Under the pieces are notes generated by a model, which did no database searches, was not told where the DNA came from, and was given only the letters and a program-made list of their open reading frames with translations. This document shows positions 1 to 11,889 of a stretch of DNA of 64,000 nt, piece after piece; within the stretch, counting starts at the first letter, position 1; each line of letters begins with the position of its first letter. Source of the DNA: Glycine soja. Lineage: Eukaryota; Streptophyta; Magnoliopsida; Fabales; Fabaceae. The DNA lies in NCBI RefSeq assembly GCF_004193775.1, contig NC_041019.1:11270204-11334203 (forward strand), given 5' to 3'. A program made the position numbers and the translations under genes.

Positions 1-1692
1 CTTGCTCTTCGGATAAAATTGTAATTTTTTCCACATAAGGCACGAGATCATCAAATGTGCATGTTTTCCTCCCTTGAGGAGACACCATGTATTGTAATGC
101 CTCCGCAACTTCACCCTGCATTTGTAATGGTAACAAAATTAATGGCCATCATTAAATAAAAGTTCAACTTAAAATTTGAAAAAAAAGTAAAAAATACCAA
201 TGTAGCCGTCTTTGCATTTTCTGGGTCAACAAACATCTTTGTCTTTCGCCTATACCAGACCATGTAGTCCGAGTTAAAACTCAATAGGCCTTCTTGTCGG
301 GGATAAGCGTCGACCCTAAATGCATGGCGATTATTCCACTGCTGAATCATTGGGGCGAACAATTGCCCCCAATTTTCGTCATGTTTCCCCTTTAATGTTA
401 TGCCATGAATGTTTAGGGGTTGTGAAGGAGACTCTGGAACTGGTTGTTGCATCCTAAATTGTCTCAAGACTCTGTCCGGTTGGTGCCACTCAATAACTTG
501 GAAACAAATTAGTGGCACCACCGCGTACCACGCGAGACTTCCGACTAAACAAACGGGAGGCAAGAATGACATAACGGTTGATGGGTAAGGCTCCCACACA
601 AACTGCATATAACAACATAGTTGTCAACATTGTAGTAAAATAAGACATATAATTTTTTATTTTACAAATACAATAGCATGGTTCTTACCTCATGACGTTT
701 CATAATATCGAACTTGCGATGAAAAACTTTCACATCATCATTGCCGATATGTTGGTTTCCACGTCGCAGCCACCTACAAAGAATAAAATTTAATATACCC
801 TAAAACCATTTATTCTATTAAAATGAAATACGCTGTTAAAAATGATTGACCTGTGCCCTAGTGGTGTATTTTCTATGTGGGAAGGAGTCCTCTTTGGAGC
901 CAAGGTGGGACATCGTTCCCATGCCCACAATTGTAGTAAGATGCACATACCTCCGATTGATTTAGTTTTATAATCGGTGGCACTGCACATCTCTCTGTAT
1001 AGAAAACTAAGTACGGCAGCTCCCCATGCATATCTGCCACATTCTTCAAAGTCACGCAAAAATTGAAGGTACCTTACCGAAACTCTGTTACTGGTTTTGT
1101 CAACGAACAAGACACCTCCAATAAATCTCAGTATCCATGCACGGGCAAACCTTCGTACTTGTTCTTCGTCGTCGTCATTATTAATTTGATCAAAATGGTG
1201 AGCCAGCCAACTTAATTTAACTACACTACCTTTAATTTCACCTTCTTGTGGTCTGACTCCCAATAATTCCTCACATAAATCAGCCCAATCAAGATTTATT
1301 GGACCGATTAATGGTAAATCATCCACACTTATACCTAACAACACAAAGACGTCTTGTAGAGTGATAGTACACTCTCCGCATCTCATGTGAAACGTATGTG
1401 TTTCCGGCCTCCATCTATCTATCAGAGCACTAATTAGTGAGACATTTATTTTTAAGAAACCCATCTTGATAATCCACCCGAAACCAGATTGTTGAAGAAA
1501 AGGAAAATTTTGTTCTGGAATTTGTTCTTCCCCTTGATACGTGGGGACAGCTCGTCTGATATGCAATTTTCTTTCTTCTTCCCCATTCCAAACATGTTCT
1601 GAAACATGCTTAGGTTGCATCCATAATACATCAGTATCGATGGGGCCAGATTTAATGTTAATGTGTGATGAAGATGATGATGAAGATGCCAT
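1..1692 (-). CDS. Plant mobile domain (PMD, MAIN-like) protein, partial at its 3' end
   Basis: Four exons on the minus strand read without a stop for about 482 codons: 851-1692, 689-773, 198-602 and 1-115, with the gene leaving the window. Every intron is GT-AG (donors CAG/GTCAATC, GAG/GTAAGA, TTG/GTATTT) and codon phase is kept (2, 0, 0). The start at 1692 begins with a serine run (MASSSSSSSH). The PMD core follows: RPETHTFHMRCGECTITLQD near residues 95-115, GISVDDLPLIGP near 120-131 and RFARAWILRFIGGVLF near 180-195. Exon 3 carries FVWEPYP and IHGITL. In Arabidopsis this family includes MAIN and MAIL1, nuclear proteins needed for meristem maintenance and transposon silencing; many plant copies are annotated as 'serine/threonine phosphatase 7 long form homolog' and some lie inside transposons. 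The gene looks intact as far as it can be seen. Whether it is a host gene or transposon cargo cannot be decided here. Confidence 0.82.
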
Positions 1693-3357
1693 TGCTGTTG
1701 CAAAATAAAATATAATACATGTGAAGAAAACTTTAATTTATTAGTAAACTTTAAATATATAACAATAAATTTGTAAAAAATCAAACTCGGCAATTTTTAA
1801 TATATTCTATACATAAATTAAAATATATGTGAAGAAAACTTTAATTTATTAGTAATTTTTTTTCTACAATTAACAAATAAATAATTGAATAAAATATGGA
1901 CTAACAAATTATTTATAATACAAACAAATATTGAAATGCAAAAAATCATTTCAATAATATATATACAATAATAATAATAATAATGTACAATGTATCATAT
2001 ATTTAATCACTTAAATTTTCTAAAACAAATAATAATAACGTACAAATTAAAACTAACAAATAATATATATATCATTCTAACTAAACAATAATTAACTCAA
2101 ATAATATTAAATTATGATCTCATTTATTTAAAATACAAAATTATAATACTAAAAAGATAGATTTACGTGTGTCAAGTGTCTAATATTACAATTAGTCAAA
2201 TATTTAATATTACAAAAACTAAAAATTTAGGTGTGTCTAAAATTTATAAATATATACCTAAAGATAATATTAACTTGTGCCTAATACTAAAAAATCTAAT
2301 ATTACTTATTTGATCCTAAAGTATCGTCCATGTATATATATTTATTAGACTAAACTATCATCCGTCTAAATATATACCTAATACTACAAAGCTAATATCA
2401 CATTTATAAAATTTAAGAGTATACACAACAACTAAATATATATACACGTAATATTTTTATACTAACTAAACAAATATATAATATTATTTTCAATTATACT
2501 TACTCATACAATTTTTTTTACTAGAGATTAAGTTATAAAATAATTTCTTATTTAAAACTCATAAGAATAATTAGTTTGTCAACCCCTGCATCATATATTT
2601 TAATTCTACGAATAATTAAGAATACAATTAATTATATATGTAGTACACAAATAAAATAAATTTACAAAAATAATTGAAACAAATTGATAAGAAAGAATAA
2701 TTATTTTAGAAAATTTTATATTTCTTGAGTTAAAATATATTTTATTTTACAGATATTTCTAGAATTCATAATAAAATTCTCATTCTTTGATAAAAAAAAT
2801 TAATAATAATATTCTATGTTATGCTGTAATTACTACTAATAATACTAAAATATTATATACAATAATCAAATAACATCTAACAATATATACAATAACAATA
2901 ACTAAATAAAATTTTAATTCTAACTAACCAAATAACAATTACTACTAATACTAAAATATTATATACAATAACCAAATAACATCTAACAATATATACAATA
3001 AGAATAACTAAATAAAATTTTAATTCTAACTAACCAAATAATATTTTCATACTAACTAACCTAATATTGGAATATTTATTAATAAGTAAAAAATAATAAC
3101 ACAATAGCTACTCATACAAACTAATTTAAACTTAGAACTTTTGTTAATAATAACTAACCTACTATTTACATACTAACTAACTTATAATACTAAGTAACTT
3201 AAACTTATAATATATATTAGCATATTTACTTTGAAAATACATACCAAGAATTTAAGGGCACTTGAAGCACACTTGAAGCACACTTGAAAGATGAATGCAC
3301 AGAAGAACACAAACACAATAATCTCTCAAACTCCAGAAGAAGAAAGAAAGAGAAAGC
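1693..3357. other. AT-rich upstream region of the PMD gene
   Basis: No gene seen. Very AT-rich DNA with many short ATA/TAA runs. It lies 5' of the PMD gene and could hold its promoter, but I see no single convincing TATA box because TATA-like strings are everywhere. Confidence 0.5.
2828..3042. repeat. Tandem duplication, about 109-bp unit
   Basis: Two adjacent copies, 2828-2936 and 2937-3042. Both run from AATTACTACTAATA to CTAACTAACCAAATAA and differ by a 3-bp indel and a few substitutions. Confidence 0.85.
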
Positions 3358-3405
3358 AAACTAAGGAAGCTGTGTAAACGTAAACTAAGGAAGCTGTGTA
3401 AACTT
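3358..3405. repeat. Tandem duplication, 24-bp unit
   Basis: AAACTAAGGAAGCTGTGTAA occurs twice, starting at 3358 and 3382, upstream of the PMD gene. Confidence 0.85.
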
Positions 3406-3640
3406 AAAGAATGAGTTCAACATTTTTTTTATAGCCCAAAACTTAAACCCTACCCCCAACGTTCAAATTTTTTTAACGTTAAGATGCTATATATGCTAGC
3501 CTTTTCAGAACCTGAAAGCTATTGCTTGCAAGGTGCAGACCAAGCCTTCATTCACGTGAACATACCTGCAGGCTTTTCAGAAAAAGGTGCAGACCAAGCC
3601 TTCACGTAATCCACACAAGCCTATGATCCTCTCTCCCCTT

Positions 3641-3877
3641 GTCCCGCAACCGCCAGTGGCGGTACCGCCTGCAACACCCTGTCCCGCCAGCTCCAAGGGC
3701 GGGACCACCCCCTCTCTCCTATCCTGCCATCTCCAAGGGCGGGACACTTCTCTCTCTCCTATCCCCTCCCATCCCGCCATTGCTGCTGGCGGCACCCCTC
3801 CCCCTCTCTCCTAGTCAACCCCTATCCCGCCATTGCCACTGGCGGTTCAAGCTTCCCGCCGGTGTCAATGGCGGCAC
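3641..3877. repeat. GC-rich array of short imperfect palindromes
   Basis: A GC-rich island in AT-rich DNA. It holds five or six imperfect hairpins of the type CCCGCCA-loop-TGGCGG, for example CCGCCAGTGGCGG, CCCGCCATTGCCACTGGCGG and CCCGCCGGTGTCAATGGCGG. They are separated by CTCTCTCCTATC-like spacers. The array lies about 2 kb upstream of the PMD start. Apparent open frames here are only a result of base composition. Confidence 0.75.
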
Positions 3878-3970
3878 CCACGTAGAAAACAAACCCCCCC
3901 GTAATTTCTTATAAATGAGACCCTATTCAGTAAAAAGTTTCTAAAACCAACCCTCCTCCGTAAATTTGCC

Positions 3971-5280
3971 GCCACACAACAGCCACAAAATATAAAGTTA
4001 ACAACAGCTGTGGAAATTAAAGTGACAAACATCAATGGCCTGAGATGACGTACCCAATGTTGGAGTCTAGCATTCCTACGTGAAACATCTTTTGCATTAG
4101 ACGAAAGGAATTAGGACCGTTGGATTGAAAGCTAGTGATGCAATGAGTAGGTGGGAGTTGTGTTTGTTGTTTCATAATTAATTGAACCTAATGAATTTCT
4201 TGATTTCTTTGTTGAAAATTTATTCACAACAATATTTTTTAATATTTATTTTATGTTAAATTGTTTCATATTTTTTAATTGTTTGATGGAAAATATAAAA
4301 AATTAGTTTTTTCTCTTTAAATTTTTAAGGATGACATGGACAATTATTATTTAAAAACTATTATATTTAGAAGTTTATGAGACTTATGGATTACTAATTC
4401 GTAAATCTCATACGAACCTGTAAAAGGGTTATGGATTACGAATCCATTAACCTCATACGGATTGACAATCCGTAATATGTAAGCCCAATATGAGTTTTCG
4501 TAGGCCCATTACAAGTTGGTAATTTGTATGGCCTTGTCTTACGGATTCATAATCGAAAATCCATAAGCCTTGTACGATTTGTCAATCCGTAACGCTCTGA
4601 CATTACAAAATCTAGTGCTATATATGATTGACGTTAATTAAAAGTAGTAATCTCAATGGCCAATTATGTCATTTGGTTAGAGTGTGGTACTAATAACGAT
4701 TTTGTGTCATGTGAGTTTCATGGCCCATTAATATAAAACTTTTTCGTAGACCATTTTTTAACAACCAGTATTGGGTTTTTTATTATGAATTCGTAAGCCC
4801 GATACATATTGACTCTCTGTAATCCGTAAGCGTGTTACGAATGTGTATGAGGGTTTCCAATTGAAAATCCATAAGGGACATATGATTTGGTGAAAAACAC
4901 ATATATTTAAGTTAAATTATTTTCATCTTATACATATTTTGATATAAAAAAATAATAATAGCTCATGATGTCCCACAACTATTTGTGGTACATATGGTCA
5001 TAAGTTTGTCATGTTGTTGCAGTGCATTAGTTGTTGTTGGTTGTCATATTCTCGAATGAGTTTTTACTTCTCTTGGTCTAGGATGATCACAACTTATTGA
5101 TTGTTGTTGTTGACCAACATGTTGAGCACCTTCACCATCGATAACATCATTGTCATTGTTGTTATCATTAAGGGACTCAAGAGATTCGTTGGGTCCAACA
5201 TGGAATTCATGGTGGTGTGGCCCAACACAACACTGTCAATTGGAAAGTCCAGTTATGATAAGGAATGAATAAAAAAAATT
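3971..5280 (+). repeat. Unclassified 1.3-kb dispersed repeat, copy 1
   Basis: Near-identical to 17730-19006 from GCCACACAACAGCC to GGAATGAATAAAAAAAATT. The first half holds many inverted short motifs built on ACGGATT..AATCCGTA and ATTCGTAAGCCC. The second half is plain sequence without a long open frame. Copy 1 has about 75 bp (around 4325-4400) that copy 2 lacks. No protein domain, LTR end or target-site duplication was seen. It could be a non-autonomous DNA element or a segmental duplication. Confidence 0.8.
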
Positions 5281-6599
5281 AGCGACCAGCAGCATATAAA
5301 AAAATTAGTCCAGTTATGATCAACCCCTGGCACGACCATACTTATGCATTGGTTATGATATATATCTTGTTAGGGAACCATGGGCCATGTAAGCATAGAG
5401 TATATAGTTATAGCTTTGAATCATTTCTGTCTTTGTTGAGTTCCTTTGAAATCTAAATTTGCCTTGTTTACTCATATATAAGAGAATATTAGGATAAGAG
5501 GCTACCAGCAGCATTCTGATTCTCTTTCTTTTTGAATGTCATGTAAACGTGAAGGGAATTCCTTTCTTCTTGATTCATAGAATAGGAGAAATCCTTCAAT
5601 TCTTGATTCATCATTACGCTATTTTCAGGGTTTTGTTACCTGAGGAAGCCCTGCATAAGTGTCATACTTAAGTTGTTGAGACTATTTATTAGTGAGTTTT
5701 GCATATTTAGTAGTATGCTAATTGTTAGAACTACTTTCTGATATTACTTGCTTTCTGATTGGTTCCTTATATTAAATGTTCTTATGTGATACATGAGATA
5801 CTAGTAGCATAATTTAAATAAAATCATGCTGCTAGTATAATTTGTTTTAAATTATGTGATAATAATATAATAATAATAATAAATGTATGCTGAAAAAGTG
5901 TGTCAAATAATATATTACTATTTCCTTTCAAAAACATTAGTAAATTACACCAAATTCCAGGTCTTAGACATATGAGTAAAGACTATGAAGATATATAGTT
6001 ATAATAATGGGGTCCTTGGGTCATTCTTTGTGACTTTAATGCTATTTTTTATGATTATGAAAAGAAAGGTGAATCTAAAAATGTAACTCATACGAAAACT
6101 GAAGCTTTTCATGGGCAGTAAAAAATAAGTAACTTGATCTTGTACAGATCTTCATTGTTTTGAGCTTAATAATGTCAGGTAAGTAGACTATTCTCAATAT
6201 TACTCTCTTTGATGTTAAATCTACTATACCTCGAACATGATCCCCACACTGGTTCCAGGTTTCTTTAGACATCAGTTCAAAATGTAGATGATCTTGAGAA
6301 GTATTCAAAGGCAAAAGATAAACTTGAATTCATGGAACAAACATTAAGATGGAGGCATGTGGCACCCACATTGGTTTTAGGTTTTTGGCTAGAATTTCAA
6401 TGTTATCTTTCTTACTGCTTTTCTCCCTTCTATTATATAATGATGCAATTTTTAAAAGTTCAATTAAAAGAAAGCACATCCAAAAATTGTGTTTTTAATT
6501 CTTTTGTTTAAGTATGTTATATATAAAGGGTTCTCTTTGGAGAAAATCATGGAATTAAGGTTCTGGTTGGTTCATTGTAAAAACAAATAAAATATTTTT
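5281..6599. other. Unannotated intergenic DNA
   Basis: No gene, clear repeat or element end recognised. Open frames are short and have no family resemblance. Confidence 0.4.
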
Positions 6600-7045
6600 T
6601 TTTGCAAAAAAACATCGGTTGGTCTAAAACTGATGTAGAAAGTGTCTTAAAAATAACATCATTGGTCTAAAACCGATGTAGAAAGTACGATTTAAAGACA
6701 CTTTCTACATCGGTTTTGGCATAAAACCGATGTTGTAAAGTTACTTTCTACACCGGTTCTAAAAAAACCAATGTTGTTGTGTACCTTACAACATCGGTTT
6801 TAACCAAAATCGATGTTATTTTTGCAGTTTTTGTTTTTTTGTATATTTTTTTATTATATGACATCGGTTTTTGTAAATAACTAATGTCGTGTTGTGTATG
6901 TTAACATCGATTTTCAAAAAATCGATGTTGAAAGTCTATTTTCTAGTAGTGGATTTTTCTACATTGAGCATAGCACCGATGAAGAAAGTGATTTTCTACA
7001 TTGATTAGTGTCATAACTGATATAGAAACTATTGTTGTTTGTGTG
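6600..7045 (-). mobile_element. CACTA (En/Spm-type) transposon end with subterminal repeats
   Basis: At least eight copies of an ACATCGGTTTT/AAAACCGATGT motif lie in both orientations, the usual subterminal array of plant CACTA elements. The array ends at 6951 in TCTAGTAGTG, which reads CACTACTAGAAAATAGAC on the minus strand, a typical terminus. Similar motifs continue to about 7045, so two remnants may be joined. No transposase coding sequence is present. Confidence 0.72.
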
Positions 7046-7099
7046 CTATTTGTTTAAAGACAATCCAACATGTAATTTCCATAAATAAAAAAATCAATC

Positions 7100-7102
<3 letters not shown>

Positions 7103-7132
<30 letters not shown>
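7103..7132. repeat. (TA)n microsatellite
   Basis: An uninterrupted TA run of about 30 bp. Confidence 0.9.
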
Positions 7133-7138
<6 letters not shown>

Positions 7139-7539
7139 TTAAGGTATAAATAATAATAAATGGCTAAACACATATAACTACATGGTAAAGTCCCTCCAAA
7201 ACAATTTTAATTAAACTACTTCGAACAATGGTAAACTACATAAATCCAATCTAAACATTACTAAATTTGATCTATAACTAAATTTAAAAAACAACTTATG
7301 CTAAACTCAGTTAAATACAATATTAAGCTACCGAAAAGAACTTATGATCTATTTCTAAATTTTTCTAAAATGAAATTTGTCCACTCAACCCAAATTTCTT
7401 CCAAGTGGCCATCAAACAATGGTGCAAGATCTCCAAATATCTGCAACATACAATAACATAAATTATACACAGTAAAAACAATAAATAATCTAACTTGTTA
7501 AAATAATATATATATTACCTGCTCTCTAGTAATTATGAA

Positions 7540-7920
7540 AATCTAAAATTGTCGCAACCTAACATCACGACGGGACAGCGAAAGAAAATAAAAGAGACTT
7601 GTTTTCTAAGAAGAAAATGAGAGGGAGTTGCCACCAACGTTTATTTAAGGGAAATATTAGAAAAACCAAAAAGAAAGTATGCGAATTTTGAAAAGAAGGG
7701 ATTCAGGAGTTGTTTACGCATAGGGAAGGTGCTAGCACCCCATGCGCCCATCACAAAGAACGACAACCTTTTGTTGCCCTTGCTCCTACGTATCCCTAGG
7801 TGTAATTAGGAAATCAGACCTACATAGTTCTTTAGGCAAAAAAAAATTGTGTGTTGAATTGATTTTTTTTATTTGGTTTTGTTTATTGGTCGGATATCCT
7901 TCGTATCCACCTATTATGAA
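7540..7920. mobile_element. Ogre-like Ty3/gypsy LTR fragment
   Basis: Contains GGGAGTTGCCACCAACGTTT, then GTTTACGCATAGGGAAGGTG and CTAGCACCCCATGCGCCC. I recognise this word order from legume Ogre-type LTRs. There is no coding sequence. The edges are approximate and identification is from memory of the family. Confidence 0.5.
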
Positions 7921-8029
7921 TATGATGAATATCTTTGAGAGTGTGTGGTGAGTCCAAGGCCCAACATCATGTGCTATGAAAACAAAACGCTCTAGGAGAA
8001 TTACCAGGCAAGTCCGAGACTTAGCGTGG

Positions 8030-8880
8030 CAATCCTCGGCAACGGCGCTGGAAACTTGTTAGACTTTTAGCAAGCGTACCAATTGTCGTTGTAGGTTTCA
8101 CATTTATAAAAGAGTTCGTATCCACAGGGACTCAAGTTTTACTTAATTTATTCAGATAAAGGTTATCAGTTCAATAGTTATGTACAAATTTAATCGAATG
8201 TCATTGATTTTGGTTTGATTAACTAAAGACAACTTAAAGTAAAAGAATAGTAAAAATAACGGAATCACGAGAACAACGAAAATATGGAAATAATGGAAAA
8301 TACGAAATTTAGTACATCAGAAATATGTAAATTACGTAAACGACTTGAGTTAATTCAAGAAAACATAGGATTGGATTTCATCATTCATACCCTTAGTATC
8401 CTAAAGATTAACATATATAAATCATTTTCTAACATTACTGATGCACACATAGTTATCCCAAGTCGATTCCTCGCACTTGGAACCTAAGAATATTTACTAA
8501 ATATCGATCCCTCGCATATGCAGTAAATACCCCGGCATTATAATTATATTCTCGTACTTTTTGCAATCAAAACGTTACACTATATTTCTAGCAATGTAAC
8601 GTAAAGAGTAAAATCATTTGGTTCAAATTCTAAGATTAATTTTTAGTCTCACTTAAAATCCAATTTCATGACACTAGTGATCAAATAGAATCAAGCATTA
8701 CGAGTAGAATGAAATTACCAACAATGAGTAGAAATGATGAATACATATATAATATCAAAAGGGACACGTAAAGGTATAAAGATTACGTCTAATCCTTAAG
8801 AAAAACAAACCAATCATTGTGTATGGCACAAGATTAACAAGAGAAACGACGAAGGAAGTAATCCACGGTCATAACTGTCC
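8030..8880 (-). mobile_element. Athila/Calypso-type gypsy LTR relic with tRNA-Asp-like primer site
   Basis: On the minus strand, 8034-8051 reads CCAGCGCCGTTGCCGAGG, close to the tRNA-Asp primer site (TGGCGCCGTTGCCGGGG) of Athila-group elements. Next to it on the LTR side are TTCGTATCCACAGGGACTCA and CCCAAGTCGATTCCTCGCAC, phrases frequent in plant gypsy LTRs. The right edge is uncertain. No gag or pol is attached. Confidence 0.55.
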
Positions 8881-9673
8881 AGCGCCTTGGCTCCACTTTT
8901 CCTATGGGGCGCACACACACACACGACTAAAATATGTTTGTAATCCTAATATAAAAATACCTAAATTTTGTATTTGCTTCATAATTTTTTTTTTGCTTTA
9001 TTTTTTTGACATGTGATAAAACAAAAAATTTGTTTTTGGTTTTTGACATATTTCTTTAGCTTTTGATAAATTAATAAATTTTGTGTTTGCATTCTAATAA
9101 TTTTTTTCATTTATTATTAGTTGATTTGAAAACAACTAATGATAAATAAAAAAATTAAAAATAAGAAAATATAAAATTCATTAATTTATCGTGACTTAAA
9201 AAAATGTGAAGAATCAAAAATAAAATTATTATTTTAATAGAAACTTAATACAAAAAAAATTATTAGAAAACAAACTCAAAATTCATATATTTATCAAAAA
9301 TTAAAAATATATTTTAACCTAAAATGAAATTATGCCAAACCTTTCTGATTTGCTCTGTTATCTTATTGATTAAAATATTTAATTTTGCAATTTCGTATTG
9401 AAATTCATCGTAACAAATAGCAGTCCTCAATCATCAAATAAAAATATAGTGAATAAAACAGAAAGAAACATAGATATATATTTAACTCTTGAGATCTAGA
9501 AGATTTAGAACCCAAATGCTTTAATCAAAGCATTAAAATATTTCTACCTTTGACCGAAAAGAAGGAAATAAATCATTATAATACTTTAATTAAAGCGCTA
9601 TAAAGAGCTCCTAAGAAAGGTAAGGACCATTCCAATATAGCCTCAAGCACATTGAGGTCTTCACTCACCTAAA
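8881..9673. other. AT-rich region upstream of the BAHD pseudogene
   Basis: No gene seen. Low-complexity AT-rich DNA. The last 200 bp would be the former promoter of the BAHD pseudogene, but no clear TATA box was picked out. Confidence 0.4.
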
Positions 9674-11025
9674 ATGGTAACCACTGTGGCTTCTTACAAC
9701 GTCACTCCATATCAACCAACTCCCAATGATCCTTTATGGCTATCAGATAGCGACCAACTTGGGGTCCTAGGCCATGTAGCCACCATCTACATTTACAAAG
9801 CAAAACCCAACAGCGACACCATTGAGAGGTTGAGAAACTCTCTTAGCAAGCTTTTAGTGTACTACTACCCAGTAGCTGACAGGTTGAGCTTGACAGAAAG
9901 TGGTCGAATGGAAGTGAATTGCAACGCCAAGGGAGTGACGTTGATTGAAGCTGAAACAACAAAAACATTTGGTGATTATGGAGACTTTTCAACGTCAGGG
10001 TCGACCGATGAACTTATTCCAAAAGTTGATGATACTCATCCTACAGAGGAGATTCCCCTACTGCTATTGAATTAACAAGGTTCCTTGGTGGTGAAGGCCT
10101 TGCCATTGGAGTTCTTATCTCTCATCCTTTGACTGATGTGACTGGCCTGATTCACTTCATGAACAGATGGGCAAAGCTAACTCGAGGAGAAGAACTAAAC
10201 CCTGATGAAATGCCATTTCTCGATCGAACACTACTCAAATTATTACCAAATCAGGCATCAGCACCAAGCGTTAAACTCCAAGAGTTGAAGCCTGCACCAC
10301 AAACACTAGGAAAAGAGCAGAAAAAGAGAAGCGTTGCATTGCTAAAACTCACATCAAGCCAGATAGAGAGGCTAAAGAAGAAGGCTAATGATCACCCTTC
10401 AAAAGAAGGGTCCAGACCTTATAGCTGATTTGAAGTTGTTGTTGCTCATATATGGAGATGTGCATCTATGGCTCGTGCTGAATCTGGTGAGAATTCAAAC
10501 CAACCAATTCTAGTTCGGTTTAGTGTTAATTTTCGCAATAGATTGAAACCACCTCTACCTCAGAATTATTTTGGGAATGCTTTGGCAAAAGTAGCGACAC
10601 CTGAATGTTATGAGGGAGATATCATATCAAACCCATTAGGATTCACTGCTCAAAAGATAAGGGAAACATTTCATGCAATTACTGAAGACTTTTTGAGGTC
10701 ACAATTAAATGTTGGTTTAGGCAAATGACAATTGGACAACATTAGGGCTTTTGTCATGGGACAACAACACCTTATAAATACGCCCTCTGTTGGGGATCAT
10801 AACATTTTTCTCACAAGCTTGATGACCATGCCAGTGTATGAATCAAATTTTGGTTGGGGAAGGCCTGTGCATTATGGTTTAGCAAGTCTGTTTCAGGTAA
10901 ATAGGGCAGGAATTCTTCCAAGCCCAGATGGAGATGGTGTTATTGTTAACATATTTTTCCAAGAAGCACTTATGCAGCTTTTCAGAAAGTTTTTCTACGA
11001 GGATTTGTATGTATCCTCATTATAG
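9674..11025 (+). pseudogene. BAHD acyltransferase pseudogene (spermidine hydroxycinnamoyltransferase-like)
   Basis: The translation matches the plant BAHD family over nearly full length (about 450 codons, no intron). N-terminal NDPLWLSDSDQLG and YYYPVADR are followed by the catalytic HxxxD motif as HPLTD (10123-10137), FGNALA, and NFGWGRP in place of the usual DFGWG. The overall pattern (TGLIHFMNRWAKL, EQLD-like, FFYED near the end) is closest to spermidine hydroxycinnamoyltransferases, cytosolic enzymes that move acyl groups from CoA to spermidine. It is broken by a one-base deletion near 10070, which ends the first frame in LLLN-stop. There are two in-frame TGA codons, at 10426-10428 (expected Arg, SRF context) and 10726-10728. 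Apart from these three lesions it reads well, so inactivation looks fairly recent. Confidence 0.88.
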
Positions 11026-11062
11026 CACATATGGAGCTATGAAATATTCTGTTAGCTACTAT

Positions 11063-11243
11063 CATGGTTTTAAATTGTGGTTGCAATCACGATCATGATG
11101 AGTCAAAATCTTTACATTACGGATAATTACAAAAAAATATGACTGATACTATCACAATTCCGGTCATAAAATGACTGTGAAGTGTCAAAATACCTTGGCG
11201 TTATGATCACAATTTCAGTCGTGGATCAGAATTTAAAACCATG
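11063..11243. mobile_element. MITE with 14-bp terminal inverted repeats
   Basis: A 181-bp element with perfect inverted ends CATGGTTTTAAATT, flanked on both sides by ACTAT (11058-11062 and 11244-11248) as a probable target-site duplication. It sits 38 bp after the BAHD pseudogene stop. The superfamily is uncertain; the ends recall hAT or Mutator MITEs. Confidence 0.72.
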
Positions 11244-11407
11244 ACTATTGTGTAATTGAGGACTTCTACTATGTTTGCAGTTTAATTTTAAAGTCTGTTT
11301 CCTTGTTTTTAGATGTTGATAATGTGTAGTGTGTTTTTTAAATTTACATGTGATCTGTATTCCATGTGATGAATAATGTTCTTATATTGCAAATGCACCG
11401 GAGATAA

Positions 11408-11889
11408 TGTTGGGAATTTTCAATAAACCTTATAAAATATTAAATGAACATCAAAACACATTACGTCAGATTATCAAGAGGTTTTAAGGAATACCTGGAT
11501 CCATAAAGAGCTTGATCAACACGCAGCGGAATCTGACAGTGGTCACGAACAATTGGTTTAATGACCTTCCTCAACCAAATCACCTTCTTCCTTATGGGAC
11601 CTTCGTTTTCTCTTCAGATGGGGAGAGGAGAAATTGTTTATTGATTTGGTGTACTGGGGACCATAACCATGCCTTATGTTTTAAACCTATTAAGGTTCTC
11701 ATTATCCCCTAATGGGTCAAACTGGTTTCCACTCATTAAGCCCATATTAATTTTCTGTTAGCATTCTAATGGGCTCACTTAAATAGATCATTTTATATTG
11801 AACTCATTTAAATGTAAATAATTAATATAAATGTTATAATATAATATGTAGCCCATATTAATTAATTAGGAATTATAAAATTCCTAACA
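11408..11889 (-). repeat. 3' LTR of copia element A
   Basis: Begins TGTTGGGAATTTTCAATAAA and ends AAATTCCTAACA in plus-strand terms. It aligns along its length with the two LTRs of element B. The adjacent plus-strand ATCTTCCACTTGGGCTTC is the complement of the polypurine-tract region. Confidence 0.88.

Noticed and set aside
873..1055. Overlapping minus-strand frame inside the first PMD exon
   Set aside because: It is in the wrong frame for the PMD domain and lacks any family match.
3577..3914. Pro/Ser-rich and Gly/Arg-rich open frames on both strands
   Set aside because: They come from the GC-rich palindrome array; the absence of stops reflects base composition.
11512..11712. Open frame MINTQRNLTVV, also seen near 55538
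   Set aside because: It lies within the copia LTR and is present in both LTR families by descent; no coding role expected.
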